The position numbers were made by a program, and so were the translations under genes. A stretch of DNA of 64,000 bases. It comes from Collinsella sp. (GTDB lineage Bacteria; Actinomycetota; Coriobacteriia; Coriobacteriales; Coriobacteriaceae). The notes below the pieces were generated by a model, which saw only the letters and a list, made by a program, of their open reading frames with translations, was not told where the DNA came from and ran no database searches. How positions within the stretch are numbered: the first letter of the stretch is position 1; every line of letters starts with the position of its first letter. This document shows positions 1-8,803 of this stretch, one piece after another. The stretch is from positions 1 to 64,000 of the forward strand of contig DXZT01000050.1 in NCBI GenBank assembly GCA_019419545.1, written 5' to 3'.

Positions 1-54
1 GGGTGGTTTCTGATGCGGCGCGCTGCGCGCCCCGCACAGGCTAAAGCCTTTAAT

Positions 55-90
55 GCAAAAAGGGACCCGTCCATTACGGACGGATCCCTT
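55..90 (-). terminator. Intrinsic terminator after rpsA
   Basis: Read on the minus strand, a stem with arms of about 12 bp (AAGGGATCCGTCC and its partner, one mismatch) is followed by TTTTT. It starts 25 bases past the rpsA stop codon, so it ends that transcript. Confidence 0.85.
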
Positions 91-114
91 AAAACAAGTG
101 ATCGTCAAACCGAA

Positions 115-1281
115 TTACTCGGCGTCGGTCTCCTCGTCCTTCTTCTCGGAAGGCAGCGGGGTAACCTCGATCTCGACGCCCAGAGTCTCAGCAGCAGACT
201 TCATGGACAGGGAGATACGACGACGGTCGAGATCGATCTCCATGACCTTAACCTGAACCTTGTCGCCCACGTGGGTGACCTGAGAAGGCTGATCGACGTG
301 CTTGTTGGCCATCTCGGAGATGTGCACCAGGCCCTCGATGCCCTCGCCCAGGTCGACGAAAGCGCCGAACGGAACAAGCTTGGTCACAGTGCCCTCGACG
401 ATAGCGCCGACGGGGTACTTCTTGACCAGTGCGCGCCACGGATCCTCGGTGGTCTGCTTGAGACCCAGGGAGATGCGCTCGCGGTTGAGATCGACGTCGA
501 GAACCTCGACCTCGACCTCCTGGCCGACCTTGACAACCTCGGAAGGATGGTTGACGTGGTTCCAGGAGAGCTCGGAGATGTGGATGAGGCCGTCGATACC
601 GCCGAGGTCGACGAAGGCGCCGAAGTCGACGATGGAGGAAACGGTGCCCTGGAGACGCATGCCAGACTTGAGCTTGGACAGGATCTCGGAGCGCTCGGCC
701 TTACGGGACTCCTCGAGCACGACGCGACGGGAGAGGACAACGTTGTTGCGGTTGCGGTCCATCTCGATGACGCGGGCCTCGATGCGGGTGCCCATGTAGG
801 AGGTGAGGTCCTTGACGCGACGGAGGTCGACGAGGGAAGCGGGCAGGAAGCCACGCAGGCCGATGTCGAGGATCAGGCCGCCCTTGACAACCTCGATAAC
901 CTCGCCCTCGACGTTCTCGCCGGAGTTGAACTTCTCCTCGATGCGGTTCCAAGCACGCTCGTACTCGGCACGCTTCTTGGACAGGACCAGACGACCGTCC
1001 TTGTCCTCCTTCTGGAGAACGAGGGCCTCGATGGGATCACCGAGTGCAACGATGTCTGCAGGGTTAGCGTCCTTGCGGATGGACAGCTCGCGGACCGGGA
1101 TAACGCCCTCGGACTTAAATCCGATGTCAACGAGCACCTCGTCATGCTCGATCTTAACGACAGTGCCGTTAACGAGATCGCCCTCATCAAAGTCGGTAAT
1201 CGTACCGTCGATGAGGTTGTTCATCTCCTCCTCGTTGACATCGTCAAGAGAGAAAATGGACGAGTTCTGAATCTCACTCAA
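115..1281 (-). CDS. rpsA: 30S ribosomal protein S1
   Basis: RNA-binding ribosomal protein that helps load mRNA onto the 30S subunit. The 388-residue product has four S1 (OB-fold) domains, roughly residues 33-102, 118-187, 205-274 and 290-360, the last two carrying the typical VDFGAFVDLG and VPFGAFVDLG strands followed by GLIHISE/GLVHISE. Four domains is the usual size in Actinobacteria and Firmicutes, against six in E. coli. The C-terminal tail is acidic (KKDEETDAE). The start appears to be TTG at 1281, because an AGGGG ribosome site lies 7-8 bases upstream and no in-frame ATG or GTG gives the full first domain. It is a single gene with its own terminator. Confidence 0.95.
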   Translation of the reverse strand: MSEIQNSSIFSLDDVNEEEMNNLIDGTITDFDEGDLVNGTVVKIEHDEVLVDIGFKSEGVIPVRELSIRKDANPADIVALGDPIEALVLQKEDKDGRLVLSKKRAEYERAWNRIEEKFNSGENVEGEVIEVVKGGLILDIGLRGFLPASLVDLRRVKDLTSYMGTRIEARVIEMDRNRNNVVLSRRVVLEESRKAERSEILSKLKSGMRLQGTVSSIVDFGAFVDLGGIDGLIHISELSWNHVNHPSEVVKVGQEVEVEVLDVDLNRERISLGLKQTTEDPWRALVKKYPVGAIVEGTVTKLVPFGAFVDLGEGIEGLVHISEMANKHVDQPSQVTHVGDKVQVKVMEIDLDRRRISLSMKSAAETLGVEIEVTPLPSEKKDEETDAE

Positions 1282-1596
1282 AGGTGGACCCCTTTCGAAC
1301 TACGGGGCCCCGATTGCTAGGACCTACAGAAGGGTGCGACAAGCACACAACGTTTAGGAACACTCGGGAGCCGACAGATACTGATGTGACGCTTATGCAA
1401 TCACGTCCGTATAGATTACGGGGAAATCACTTCGATTTCAAGCGTGAACTGCGATTTTTTACTCGTATGGAGACTTTTTCGCAATCTTGTGAACGACTGT
1501 CTCCACAAGTTGACGATAAGCAGTGAAGCATACTGCTTTGGGGTAAAGTATCCCAGACATACGATTCTGGAACGATTTTTCGAGAAAGGTGCCCGC
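1282..1596. other. Intergenic region between divergent rpsA and HAD gene
   Basis: This 315-base gap must hold promoters for both divergent genes. A perfect 7-bp inverted repeat (AAGCAGT, 7-base spacer, ACTGCTT) lies at 1518-1538, just after a TTGACG at 1510-1515 on the plus strand; it could be an operator, but no convincing -10 pairs with it. No supported ORF or RNA was seen. Confidence 0.4.
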
Positions 1597-2355
1597 GTGC
1601 TCAAAGCAGTCGTTTTCGATATGGACGAGACGCTTCTTAGCATTAACCTCAATGCGTTCATCCTTCGCTATTTTAAGGATGTCTCATCGATGCTCGCGGA
1701 TATCGGACGTCGCAGCCGCGGGGGCACGATGGCACGCCTCGGCACCATCCTGGTCGACCTCAACGCCAATCGTCGCAACAGTACGGACAATCGCACCAAT
1801 CTTGAGTTTTACCAGGAAGAGGTTGAGCGCCGGTGCGGCATTTGCCTCTCGGACCCACTCATCTACGAGGCGTTTACCTACTACGATCGCGAAGTCCTGC
1901 CGTACAAGAATGACGAACTCATCAACGCCCATGCCATGCCGGGCGCACACGCCGCGCTCCAGGCCGTACAGGACGCAGGGCTGCGCTGCGCGCTCTTTAC
2001 CAACCCCAGCTTTCCTCAAGGCGCCATCGAGTGCCGCATGGGTTGGGGCGACATGGCCGACGCCCCCTTTGAACTCGTGACGCACATGGGCAACGCCACG
2101 CGCTGCAAGCCCGATGCCACCTACTATCTAGAGCAACTGCAGGTCATGGGACTCGAGCCGCATGAGGTCCTCATGGTGGGCAACGACCCCAAGCGTGACT
2201 TCCCCAGCCCCGCCTGCGGTATCCAAACCGCCTATGTTGGCCAGGGAAAACCCGGCCGAGCCACCTGGTGCGGAACCATGGAAGACTTCGCCCGCGATTT
2301 CAACGCCGTAGTAGAAGCCTTCTACGAACACCAAATAGCCGACGAACTGTCCTAG
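1597..2355 (+). CDS. HAD-superfamily hydrolase
   Basis: Probable phosphatase of the haloacid dehalogenase superfamily, 252 residues; the substrate is unknown. Motif I is FDMDETLLS near the N-terminus (nucleophile Asp in DxD form), motif II is the LFTNPS segment, and motif IV is the late GNDPKRDFPSPACGIQTAYV, where the acid pair binds Mg2+. I chose GTG at 1597 because a GAGAAAGG ribosome site precedes it and the protein then begins right at motif I; a longer frame open to 1444 adds residues with no family resemblance. The stop overlaps the stop of the convergent gene by 4 bases. Confidence 0.85.
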   Translation: MLKAVVFDMDETLLSINLNAFILRYFKDVSSMLADIGRRSRGGTMARLGTILVDLNANRRNSTDNRTNLEFYQEEVERRCGICLSDPLIYEAFTYYDREVLPYKNDELINAHAMPGAHAALQAVQDAGLRCALFTNPSFPQGAIECRMGWGDMADAPFELVTHMGNATRCKPDATYYLEQLQVMGLEPHEVLMVGNDPKRDFPSPACGIQTAYVGQGKPGRATWCGTMEDFARDFNAVVEAFYEHQIADELS

Positions 2356-3671
2356 CACACTTGGGTTTTGCCGATCATGATGTTGAGGATTTCGACGTCG
2401 GTGTCCTTCATGCCCACACGGCCCACGTAGCCCATGCTGGCGATTGTCTGCTCAACGGTATCCTGGATCAGGCCCTCGCCGGCGCGGAAGCCGCGACCCT
2501 GCATAGCCATATCGTGGCCCAGAATCGCCGCATCGACGGCAGCCGAGATCTTGGCGGCACAACTCGCCTTGGCGCCGTCGCACACGATGCCGCCCACGTT
2601 GCCAAGCGTATTCGAGACCGTCGCGCCAATCTGTTCGCGCGTGCCACCGCACAGCCAGGTAATCGCAGCGCCGGCGCCGCACGCAGCGCAAATAGCACCG
2701 CAAAACGCCGAGAGCGCACCAATATAGCTCTTGATATGCACGGCGATAAGATCGGACAGCATCACGGCGCGCACCAGGCGCTCGTGGTCGCAACGCAGGT
2801 ACTCGGCATACTCCATGACGGGCAATGCGCAGGTAATGCCCTGATTGCCCGAGCCGCACACAATGGCGACCGGCAGCGCGCAGCCGTTCATGCGAGCGTC
2901 GGATCCGGCGGCCGCACGGGCACGGGCACGGCAGGCGACGTCATCGGCGCGAGCACCCAGCAGCGTACGACCCACCTCGGCGCCCCAAGCGTGCGCAAGG
3001 CCCTCAGCACTGATCGCGCCATTCAGCTCAATCTGACGCTCAACGGCAGCGCGGGCGTCCTCAATGTCACCGTCCTCGATAAAGTCGATGATGGTCTCAA
3101 TCGACATGGGCGTATCGGCGTTATCTGCCGCCCGCTCGGCCACGACGCGCTCGGCGCAGGCGGCACACTCCCCCGCCGACTTGCCGCACACCGGAATACC
3201 GTCGAGGGTATGGCACGTGACATTGGTGTGGTGGTCGGTAATCTCGACGACCGCGGTATGGCCCCCGGCCGTCGCAGTCACCTTGATGTAGAGGTTGGGC
3301 ACACCCTCGACAAGCGACACATCGCAGTAGCCGGCGTCGGCGAGGAGCTCGGTCACGCGAGCACGGTCTTCATCGCCAACGCTCTCGAGCACCTCGAGAG
3401 CGCTCTTGGCGTCACCGCCCACGGCACCCAGCACGGCTGCGGCTTCAATACCGTGCATACCGCCCGAGTTGGGCACGGTCACGCTCTTAACGTTCTTGAT
3501 GATATTGCCCGAGCATGCAACATCCATATGCTCGGGTTCGCAACCAAGCGTCTGGCTCGCCAGCGCCGCTGCATAGGCAACGGCAATAGGCTCGGTGCAG
3601 CCGAGCGCACAGACAAGCTCGCGGTTCAAGACATCGCAAAACGCGGCATCGCGGATGGAATCGGTGGGCAT
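2352..3671 (-). CDS. UPF0597 / L-cysteine desulfidase-like protein
   Basis: Related to the YhaM/CyuA family and to the alpha chain of iron-sulfur L-serine dehydratase, enzymes that split cysteine (to pyruvate, sulfide and ammonia) or serine. The 439-residue protein carries the family's ALGCTEPIAVAYAAA start, a VPNSGGMHGIEAAAVLGA segment, the SGNQG loop in CGSGNQGITCALPV, and Cys-rich stretches (FCGAICAACGAG and ICDGAKASCAAKI) that could hold the cluster ligands. An AGGAG ribosome site precedes the ATG. The family assignment is firm; cysteine as substrate is inference. Confidence 0.85.
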   Translation of the reverse strand: MPTDSIRDAAFCDVLNRELVCALGCTEPIAVAYAAALASQTLGCEPEHMDVACSGNIIKNVKSVTVPNSGGMHGIEAAAVLGAVGGDAKSALEVLESVGDEDRARVTELLADAGYCDVSLVEGVPNLYIKVTATAGGHTAVVEITDHHTNVTCHTLDGIPVCGKSAGECAACAERVVAERAADNADTPMSIETIIDFIEDGDIEDARAAVERQIELNGAISAEGLAHAWGAEVGRTLLGARADDVACRARARAAAGSDARMNGCALPVAIVCGSGNQGITCALPVMEYAEYLRCDHERLVRAVMLSDLIAVHIKSYIGALSAFCGAICAACGAGAAITWLCGGTREQIGATVSNTLGNVGGIVCDGAKASCAAKISAAVDAAILGHDMAMQGRGFRAGEGLIQDTVEQTIASMGYVGRVGMKDTDVEILNIMIGKTQVC

Positions 3672-3943
3672 AGGTATCTCCTGCTTACATAACGAACTGG
3701 ACTCTCGATAATAGTTAACTCTTTAATTTGATAACAATGCATCAAAAACCGCAACCATGGTTCCGATGGACGGTCCTCAAGCGCAATCTGGCGGCATTCA
3801 TTCATGAGAAGCCGGTCTTGTTGCATGCTAAAGCGTTTGACCAAAAAACGCCCGAGTGTTTACGCAAAAGTCGCGCTATCATGCAGTCGAACGCGGTAAA
3901 CACCTTTAGCATTTGCGCCGCACAGACCAGAGAGGAACCATCC

Positions 3944-4411
3944 ATGAAGATCGGTATCGGTAACGACCACGCCGCCGTCGAGCTCAAGAACATCATTTCT
4001 GAGCACCTGAAGGAGCGCGGCTGTGAGGTCGTGAACTTTGGCACCGACACCTCCGAGAGCTTCGACTACCCCATCGCCGGTTACAAAGTGGGCAAGGCCG
4101 TTGCCAACGGCGACGTTGACCTGGGTATCCTGATCTGCGGCACCGGCGTCGGGATCAGCCTGGCCGCCAACAAGGTCGAGGGCGTACGCGCCGTCGTGTG
4201 CTCCGAGCCCTTCAGCGCCAAGCTCTCGCGCATGCACAACAACACCAACGTGCTCGCCTTTGGTGCCCGCGTCGTGGGCTCCGAGCTCGCCAAGATGATT
4301 GTCGACGAGTGGCTCGACGCCGAATTTGAGGGCGGCCGTCACGAGCGTCGCGTTAACCTCCTCAACGAGATCGACCACACGCGCGGCCTCAAGGTTGTCG
4401 ACGAGGCCTAA
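3944..4411 (+). CDS. rpiB: Ribose-5-phosphate isomerase B
   Basis: Interconverts ribose 5-phosphate and ribulose 5-phosphate in the pentose phosphate pathway; RpiB/LacAB fold. The 155-residue protein begins MKIGIGNDHAA, has the GTDTSESFDYP segment, and the active-site loop LICGTGVGISLAANKVEGVRA with the catalytic Cys. ATG at 3944 follows an AGAGAGGAA ribosome site; the frame stays open to 3728, but the upstream part is noncoding in character. A strong terminator follows. Confidence 0.95.
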   Translation: MKIGIGNDHAAVELKNIISEHLKERGCEVVNFGTDTSESFDYPIAGYKVGKAVANGDVDLGILICGTGVGISLAANKVEGVRAVVCSEPFSAKLSRMHNNTNVLAFGARVVGSELAKMIVDEWLDAEFEGGRHERRVNLLNEIDHTRGLKVVDEA

Positions 4412-4438
4412 ACCACTTAGCGCCACAAGCTAACAGCA

Positions 4439-4473
4439 GGGGCCCGCTCGGAACACATGTCCGAGCGGGCCCC
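4439..4473 (+). terminator. Hairpin terminator after rpiB
   Basis: Perfect 14-bp stem GGGGCCCGCTCGGA / TCCGAGCGGGCCCC with a 7-base loop, 28 bases after the rpiB stop. The T-rich tail is weak (TTCATAGATTTT). Confidence 0.75.
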
Positions 4474-4488
4474 TTCATAGATTTTGGA

Positions 4489-4524
4489 ATAAAAGGGCGC
4501 CGCGGATGGAGTTCCGCGGCGCCC
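4489..4524 (-). terminator. Intrinsic terminator after ndk
   Basis: On the minus strand a 12-bp perfect stem (GGGCGCCGCGGA / TCCGCGGCGCCC) is followed by TTTTATT. It lies 39 bases beyond the ndk stop. Confidence 0.85.
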
Positions 4525-4562
4525 AAGCCACACGCTAACAGCTTTAAGGAGTCAAAGCTGGT

Positions 4563-4967
4563 TTAGCCAAAGAAACGCTTGATCTCGATCTCGGCGTTCT
4601 CCAGGCAGTCGGAGCCATGAATCACGTTGGCGTTGACATCGACGGCAAAGTCGCCGCGAATGGTGCCAGGAGCGGCATCAAGCGGGTTGGTGGCGCCCAT
4701 GAGGGTGCGCATCTTAGCAACGGCAGAAGGACCGGAAACGACCATCTTGACGACCGGACCGCTCGTCATAAAGTCGCACAGACCGCCAAAGAAGGGCTTG
4801 TCGGCCAGATGAGCGTAGTGCTCCTCGACGGTGGCGCGCTCGAGCGTGGTCATCTCCATGCGCTCGATGACAAGGCCGCTGCGCTCAATGCGAGCAACGA
4901 TCTCGCCGATTTTGCGGTCGCGCACAGCGTCGGGCTTAATCATGATGAAGGTCTTCTCGATAGCCAT
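4563..4967 (-). CDS. ndk: Nucleoside diphosphate kinase
   Basis: Transfers the terminal phosphate of ATP to nucleoside diphosphates through a phosphohistidine. The 134-residue protein has the family start EKTFIMIKPDAVRD, the MGATNPLDAAPGTIRGDFA segment and the active-site NVIHGSD motif with the catalytic His. Length is normal for the family. ATG at 4967 is preceded by GAAAGG; the frame extends 14 codons further, but that part does not match the family. It has its own terminator. Confidence 0.97.
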   Translation of the reverse strand: MAIEKTFIMIKPDAVRDRKIGEIVARIERSGLVIERMEMTTLERATVEEHYAHLADKPFFGGLCDFMTSGPVVKMVVSGPSAVAKMRTLMGATNPLDAAPGTIRGDFAVDVNANVIHGSDCLENAEIEIKRFFG

Positions 4968-5265
4968 AAGGTAGCCTTTCAAGTAGGTTCGCGCGTGCCC
5001 AAGTCCCATTCCGGCACCCGCCTGGACTTCATCGTAACAGAGTTCTAGCTGCAGTTAAACAAAAAGCCGTTTATTGAAGCGTTATTATTAATTGAAGCGC
5101 TCCATATATGTCACTTCTGTTCCGAAGCCAGACTAGAGTACCATCCGCCCCACTTCCAACTGCAACGAACAGAACGGACGGTCGATTGTCGCCCGTGAAC
5201 GCACCCCCTTCACAACCTGCGCAAATGTCCTACAAAAGTTCTCGACAAGCTCCTTCCTTCCCTAT
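4968..5265. other. Intergenic region upstream of ndk
   Basis: About 300 bases upstream of ndk, AT-richer around 5048-5110 and probably holding the ndk promoter. A 68-codon frame at 5108-5314 on the plus strand has no ribosome site and runs into the argH terminator, so it is not called. Nothing else was seen. Confidence 0.4.
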
Positions 5266-5299
5266 AACAAAACGGGCGCCCACCGTAGCGAGCACCCGT
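5266..5299 (-). terminator. Intrinsic terminator after argH
   Basis: Minus-strand stem ACGGGTGC / GCGCCCGT (imperfect, about 8 bp) with a long loop, followed by TTTTGTTA. It starts about 45 bases past the argH stop. Confidence 0.65.
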
Positions 5300-5344
5300 A
5301 AAGGCAAGATATGATGAACGCACCAGACAGACGCATCCTATAAG

Positions 5345-6775
5345 CTAATTGGCTCCGTGGCCCATCTCGACGACCTTGGTCAACGAGCCAAACACACCTT
5401 CGTCGGCAAAGAGTTGTGCCTCGGCACGCTGCAGCTGCACGGCAACGGCGGCAGGGGCGGTACCGCCCTCGGTCGTGCGCGCGGCGACAATCGACGGGAT
5501 GTCGAGCGCCTCGGTAATATCGCGCTCAAAGAGCGGGCTTGCCTCCCGGAAGACCTCAAACGGCAGGTCCTCGAGGTTGCAGCCGCGCTTCTCGCACATC
5601 AGGACCAGATGCCCCACCACGGCATGTGCCTCGCGGAACGGCAGGCCACGCTTGGCCAAGTAATCGGCAACATCGGTAGCGGCAAGGTGTCCCACTCCGC
5701 ACTCGCGCGCCATGGCGTCCTCGTTGACAGTCCAGGTCGAGATCATACCCGCCATAACGGACAAGCACTGCATAAGCGTATGGGCGGTATCGAGCGCACC
5801 CTCCTTGTCCTCCTGCAGGTCCTTGTTATAGGCCAGCGGCAGGCCCTTCATGGTCACAAGCAGCTGCACCAGGTTGCCATAGACTCGGCCGCTCTTGCCG
5901 CGGATAAGCTCGGCAAAGTCGGGATTCTTTTTCTGCGGCATGATGGACGAGCCGGTGGAGTACGAGTCGGAAAGCGTGATAAAGCCAAATTCGGAGCTCG
6001 ACCACAGCACGATCTCCTCGGAAAGACGCGACAGGTGCATGGCCATGACGGAGCCGGCGTAATGCAGATCGAGCAGGAAATCACGGTCGGAAACCGCATC
6101 GAGCGAGTTGGGAATCACACCCGCAAAGCCAAGCTCGGCAGCCGTCATCTGGCGATCGAGCGGATAGCTCGTACCGGCAAGCGCGGCAGCACCCAGCGGG
6201 CAGTTGTCGGCGGCATCAAAGGCGGCCTTCAGGCGTGTAAAGTCGCGCGCAAACATCCAGGAATACGCCAGCAGATGATGTGACAGCAGCACGGGCTGAG
6301 CATGCTGCATGTGCGTATAGCCCGGCAGAATCACCTTGTCGTACTTCTTGGCCGCATCCACCAGCACATGGCGCAACTCAAGATTGGCCTCCATGAGCTC
6401 CTTGGCCAACGCCTTGACACCCAGGCGCGTATCGGTCGCCACCTGGTCGTTGCGCGAACGCCCGGTATGCAAGCGTTTACCGGCCTCGCCAATGCGACGC
6501 GTCAGCTCGCTCTCGATGGACATATGAATGTCCTCATCGTTGATATCGAAGGTGAAGTTGCCGGCATCGATATCCTGTTCGATTCCGGTCAGGCCCTCAG
6601 CAATCGCCTGCTCGTCCTCGGCGCTGATGATGCCCTGGGCCGCCAGCATCTTGGCATGCGCCTTAGAACCGGCGATATCCTGCTTATAGAGATGTTTGTC
6701 GACCGGCAGCGACGCGCCGAACTCCTGCGTGACCTTGGCCACTCCCGCCTCAAAACGACCGCCCCAAAGAGCCAT
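5345..6775 (-). CDS. argH: Argininosuccinate lyase
   Basis: Last step of arginine synthesis: cleaves argininosuccinate to arginine and fumarate. The 476-residue protein has the N-terminal MALWGGRFEAG, HTGRSRNDQVATD in the active site, and the fumarase/aspartase signature GSSIMPQKKNPD. ATG at 6775 sits behind GAAAGGGGACGG; a 25-codon upstream extension does not resemble the family. It lies downstream of argG on the same strand, with a 56-codon ORF and a hairpin between, so the two may be partly uncoupled. Confidence 0.97.
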   Translation of the reverse strand: MALWGGRFEAGVAKVTQEFGASLPVDKHLYKQDIAGSKAHAKMLAAQGIISAEDEQAIAEGLTGIEQDIDAGNFTFDINDEDIHMSIESELTRRIGEAGKRLHTGRSRNDQVATDTRLGVKALAKELMEANLELRHVLVDAAKKYDKVILPGYTHMQHAQPVLLSHHLLAYSWMFARDFTRLKAAFDAADNCPLGAAALAGTSYPLDRQMTAAELGFAGVIPNSLDAVSDRDFLLDLHYAGSVMAMHLSRLSEEIVLWSSSEFGFITLSDSYSTGSSIMPQKKNPDFAELIRGKSGRVYGNLVQLLVTMKGLPLAYNKDLQEDKEGALDTAHTLMQCLSVMAGMISTWTVNEDAMARECGVGHLAATDVADYLAKRGLPFREAHAVVGHLVLMCEKRGCNLEDLPFEVFREASPLFERDITEALDIPSIVAARTTEGGTAPAAVAVQLQRAEAQLFADEGVFGSLTKVVEMGHGAN

Positions 6776-6893
6776 GGAACCGTCCCCTTTCTCCAAATAC
6801 CAAAACAAGCGCCCAAAGCAATGCGCCATGTCGCTAAAGCGATTTTTCAACCGCTAGTTTTACACATTCCCCACCGTGCGCGGGGCCATGTAG

Positions 6894-7064
6894 CTAATTT
6901 GCAAAGAAGTGACGCACCAGGCACTTGGCGCCCAACGTCTCCCTCCGGATGTTGCCCTGCGAACCATCGATCCAGGCCTTCAGGCTCATAGGGACGTCCT
7001 CGACCTTCGCAGCATCGAGCTCGGGCGCGAGGGAAAGTAAAGCATGCGCGATAGCATTGAACAT
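6894..7064 (-). CDS. Small hypothetical protein between argG and argH
   Basis: A 56-codon ORF on the minus strand, not recognised. It has a good ribosome site (GAGGAG, 9 bases before ATG at 7064). The product starts MFNAIAHALLSLAPELDAAK, contains SLKAWIDGSQGNIRRET, and ends in LVRHFFAN; no membrane segment is evident. It lies in the 522-base gap between argG and argH in the same orientation, so it may be part of the arg transcript. The coding look (ribosome site, GC-rich third positions, sensible composition) supports a real gene; function is unknown. Confidence 0.5.
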   Translation of the reverse strand: MFNAIAHALLSLAPELDAAKVEDVPMSLKAWIDGSQGNIRRETLGAKCLVRHFFAN

Positions 7065-7115
7065 AATGGATACTCCTCATATATATGGGCGCAGAGCCGC
7101 CAAATTGATAGAAGG

Positions 7116-7143
7116 AGCCCCGCCGGACAACCCCGGCGGGGCT
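7116..7143 (-). terminator. Hairpin after argG
   Basis: Perfect 11-bp stem AGCCCCGCCGG / CCGGCGGGGCT with a 6-base loop, 155 bases past the argG stop. The following minus-strand tail (CCTTCTATC) is a poor U-tract, so it may pause, partly terminate or protect the 3' end rather than fully stop transcription before argH. Confidence 0.55.
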
Positions 7144-7297
7144 CGGACTCAGCCGCAGTCGCGGCATCATATATGCGGGCGGAACGTAGGGGCCACCGAT
7201 GTTAAGAAGTGTAAGCAAGCATAACGAAAGGTAGGGACCCCGTGCGCCCGTTATGTATCACGCGGATGGGCCGCGCGGATACCAAGGGAAGGAGGCG

Positions 7298-8524
7298 CTA
7301 GGCCTGGGCGGCAGCAGAGCTGGGACCCTGGACCTTTGCCCACGTCTTGAGCGACAGCGTATCGATCTCGATAAAGCCTGCGCTGGCCTTCTCGTCAAAC
7401 GTGGTGTCGCGGTCGTAGGTAGCCAGACCGTAGTCGTAGAGGCTGAAGGGGCTCTTGCGGCCGACGACATGGCAGTTGCCCTTAAAGAACTTCAGACGGA
7501 CGGTACCGGTCACGAACTTCTGGGTGTCAGCCATAAAGGCATCGAGCGCGTTTTTGAGCGGGCTGTACCACTGGCCGTTGTACACGGCGGTGGCCCAATC
7601 CTGCTCGAGCTTAATCTTGGCCTTGAGCAGGTCGCCCTCGACGCAAATGTCCTCAAGCGCCTTGTGGGCGGTGATGAGCGTCAGGGCGCCGGGAACCTCA
7701 TAGCACTCGCGGCTCTTGAGGCCCACTAGACGGTCCTCGACCAGATCGAGACGGCCAAAGCCGTTGTCGCCGGAGATCTTGTTGAGCGCGATGATGATTT
7801 CGGAGAGCTTCATCTTCTTGCCGTCGACGGCGACGGGCTTGCCGGCCTCAAACTCAATCTCGGTGTAAGTCGGAGTGTCGGGCGTGTCCTCGGGGTTCTT
7901 GGTCATAACCCAGGCGTCGTCGAGCGGCTCGTTCCAGGGATCCTCCAGGTGACCGCACTCGATGGCACGACCCCACAGGTTATCATCGATGGAATAGGGG
8001 TTGTCGTTGGCGCCCTCGGGAACCGGCACGTTGTGGGCGTGAGCATAGGCGACCTCGTCGGGACGACACTTCAGGTCCCACTCGCGAACCGGGGCGATAA
8101 CCTTGAGCTCGGGGTCGAGCGCCTTGACGGCAGCCTCAAAACGGACCTGGTCGTTACCTTTGCCGGTGCAGCCGTGGGCGACGTAGGTCGCGCCAAACTC
8201 GTGAGCAACCTCGACGAGTTTCTTAGCGAGCAGCGGACGGGACAGAGCGGAGAGCAGCGGATACTTGTTCTCGTACATGGAGTTGGCAGCGATGGCCTTG
8301 GTCAGGAACTCGTCGGAGAACTCGTCGCGCAGGTCGAGCACCTGGCAATCCAGAACGCCCAGGTCGAGGGCCTTCTGCTTCTTGGCATCCAGGCCGGTCT
8401 CCTCCTGGCCCACATTGCCGCAGACGCAAACGACGTCGAGATTCTTCTCGTCCTGAAGCCACTTGACACATACGGATGTATCAAGACCACCGGAATATGC
8501 GAGAACGACTTTTTCCTTGCTCAT
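7298..8524 (-). CDS. argG: Argininosuccinate synthase
   Basis: Joins citrulline and aspartate using ATP, giving argininosuccinate for ArgH. The 408-residue protein has the ATP-binding P-loop motif LAYSGGLDTSVCVKWL at the N-terminus, YVAHGCTGKGNDQVRFE in the citrulline/aspartate site, and the typical AIECGHLEDPWNEP region. ATG at 8524 follows GAAAGGAAACAGCC. Upstream lie a terminator and an arginine-rich leader ORF that together suggest attenuation control. Confidence 0.97.
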   Translation of the reverse strand: MSKEKVVLAYSGGLDTSVCVKWLQDEKNLDVVCVCGNVGQEETGLDAKKQKALDLGVLDCQVLDLRDEFSDEFLTKAIAANSMYENKYPLLSALSRPLLAKKLVEVAHEFGATYVAHGCTGKGNDQVRFEAAVKALDPELKVIAPVREWDLKCRPDEVAYAHAHNVPVPEGANDNPYSIDDNLWGRAIECGHLEDPWNEPLDDAWVMTKNPEDTPDTPTYTEIEFEAGKPVAVDGKKMKLSEIIIALNKISGDNGFGRLDLVEDRLVGLKSRECYEVPGALTLITAHKALEDICVEGDLLKAKIKLEQDWATAVYNGQWYSPLKNALDAFMADTQKFVTGTVRLKFFKGNCHVVGRKSPFSLYDYGLATYDRDTTFDEKASAGFIEIDTLSLKTWAKVQGPSSAAAQA

Positions 8525-8618
8525 GGCTGTTTCCTTTCGCCCTTGGTAGCTAGTTAGAACATCGGTCAGTTGCAAGTCATTTCGAGGTCAAAAACCGTGC
8601 AATATCAGGTTAAATAGC

Positions 8619-8664
8619 AAAAAGCAGCACAACATGCCCTAGAAACATGCGTCTATGTCGTGCT
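8619..8664 (-). terminator. Attenuator terminator in the argG leader
   Basis: Read on the minus strand: AGCACGACAT, a 19-base loop, ATGTTGTGCT, GC, then TTTTT. The arms pair over 10 bp with one G-U. It lies about 95 bases before the argG start and after the leader ORF, so it would stop transcription before argG. A competing hairpin is possible: GTCGT at 8673-8677 (minus sense) with ACGAC at 8657-8661, which would occupy the 5' arm of the terminator and so act as an antiterminator. The hairpin and T-run are seen directly; the regulatory role is inferred. Confidence 0.7.
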
Positions 8665-8693
8665 AAAACCCAACGACCTCAAAATGACTCTGT

Positions 8694-8711
8694 TGGGGCA
8701 TTTAGCCCCAT
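8694..8711 (-). promoter_or_regulatory. Short hairpin between leader ORF and terminator
   Basis: GGGGC-TAAAT-GCCCC, 5-bp perfect stem on the minus strand just after the leader peptide stop. Its position fits a pause hairpin or one of the alternative structures of an attenuator. Confidence 0.4.
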
Positions 8712-8728
8712 ACGGACAGAGACGATTG

Positions 8729-8803
8729 TTATCGTCGTCGGGAAATTGCGCGCTGGCGTCGGATGGCATTATCTGCAGTAGTGATGATCTTTACGAACTG
8801 CAT
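8729..8803 (-). CDS. Putative arginine leader peptide upstream of argG
   Basis: A 24-residue ORF on the minus strand with a strong ribosome site (AAAGGAG, 6 bases before ATG at 8803). Six residues are arginine, all in the second half, at positions 15, 16, 18, 22, 23 and 24; the last three codons before TAA are CGA CGA CGA, a codon little used in the neighbouring genes, which favour CGC. It ends about 65 bases before an intrinsic terminator that precedes argG. This is the layout of classical amino-acid leader peptides, in which ribosome stalling at arginine codons under starvation would favour read-through. The ORF is seen directly; the role is inference. Confidence 0.7.
   Translation of the reverse strand: MQFVKIITTADNAIRRQRAISRRR

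Noticed and set aside
13..1320. 435-codon plus-strand frame opposite rpsA
   Set aside because: Antisense shadow; the S1 domains on the minus strand are clear and the terminator is inside this frame.
5108..5314. 68-codon plus-strand frame
   Set aside because: No ribosome site, and it runs across the argH terminator.
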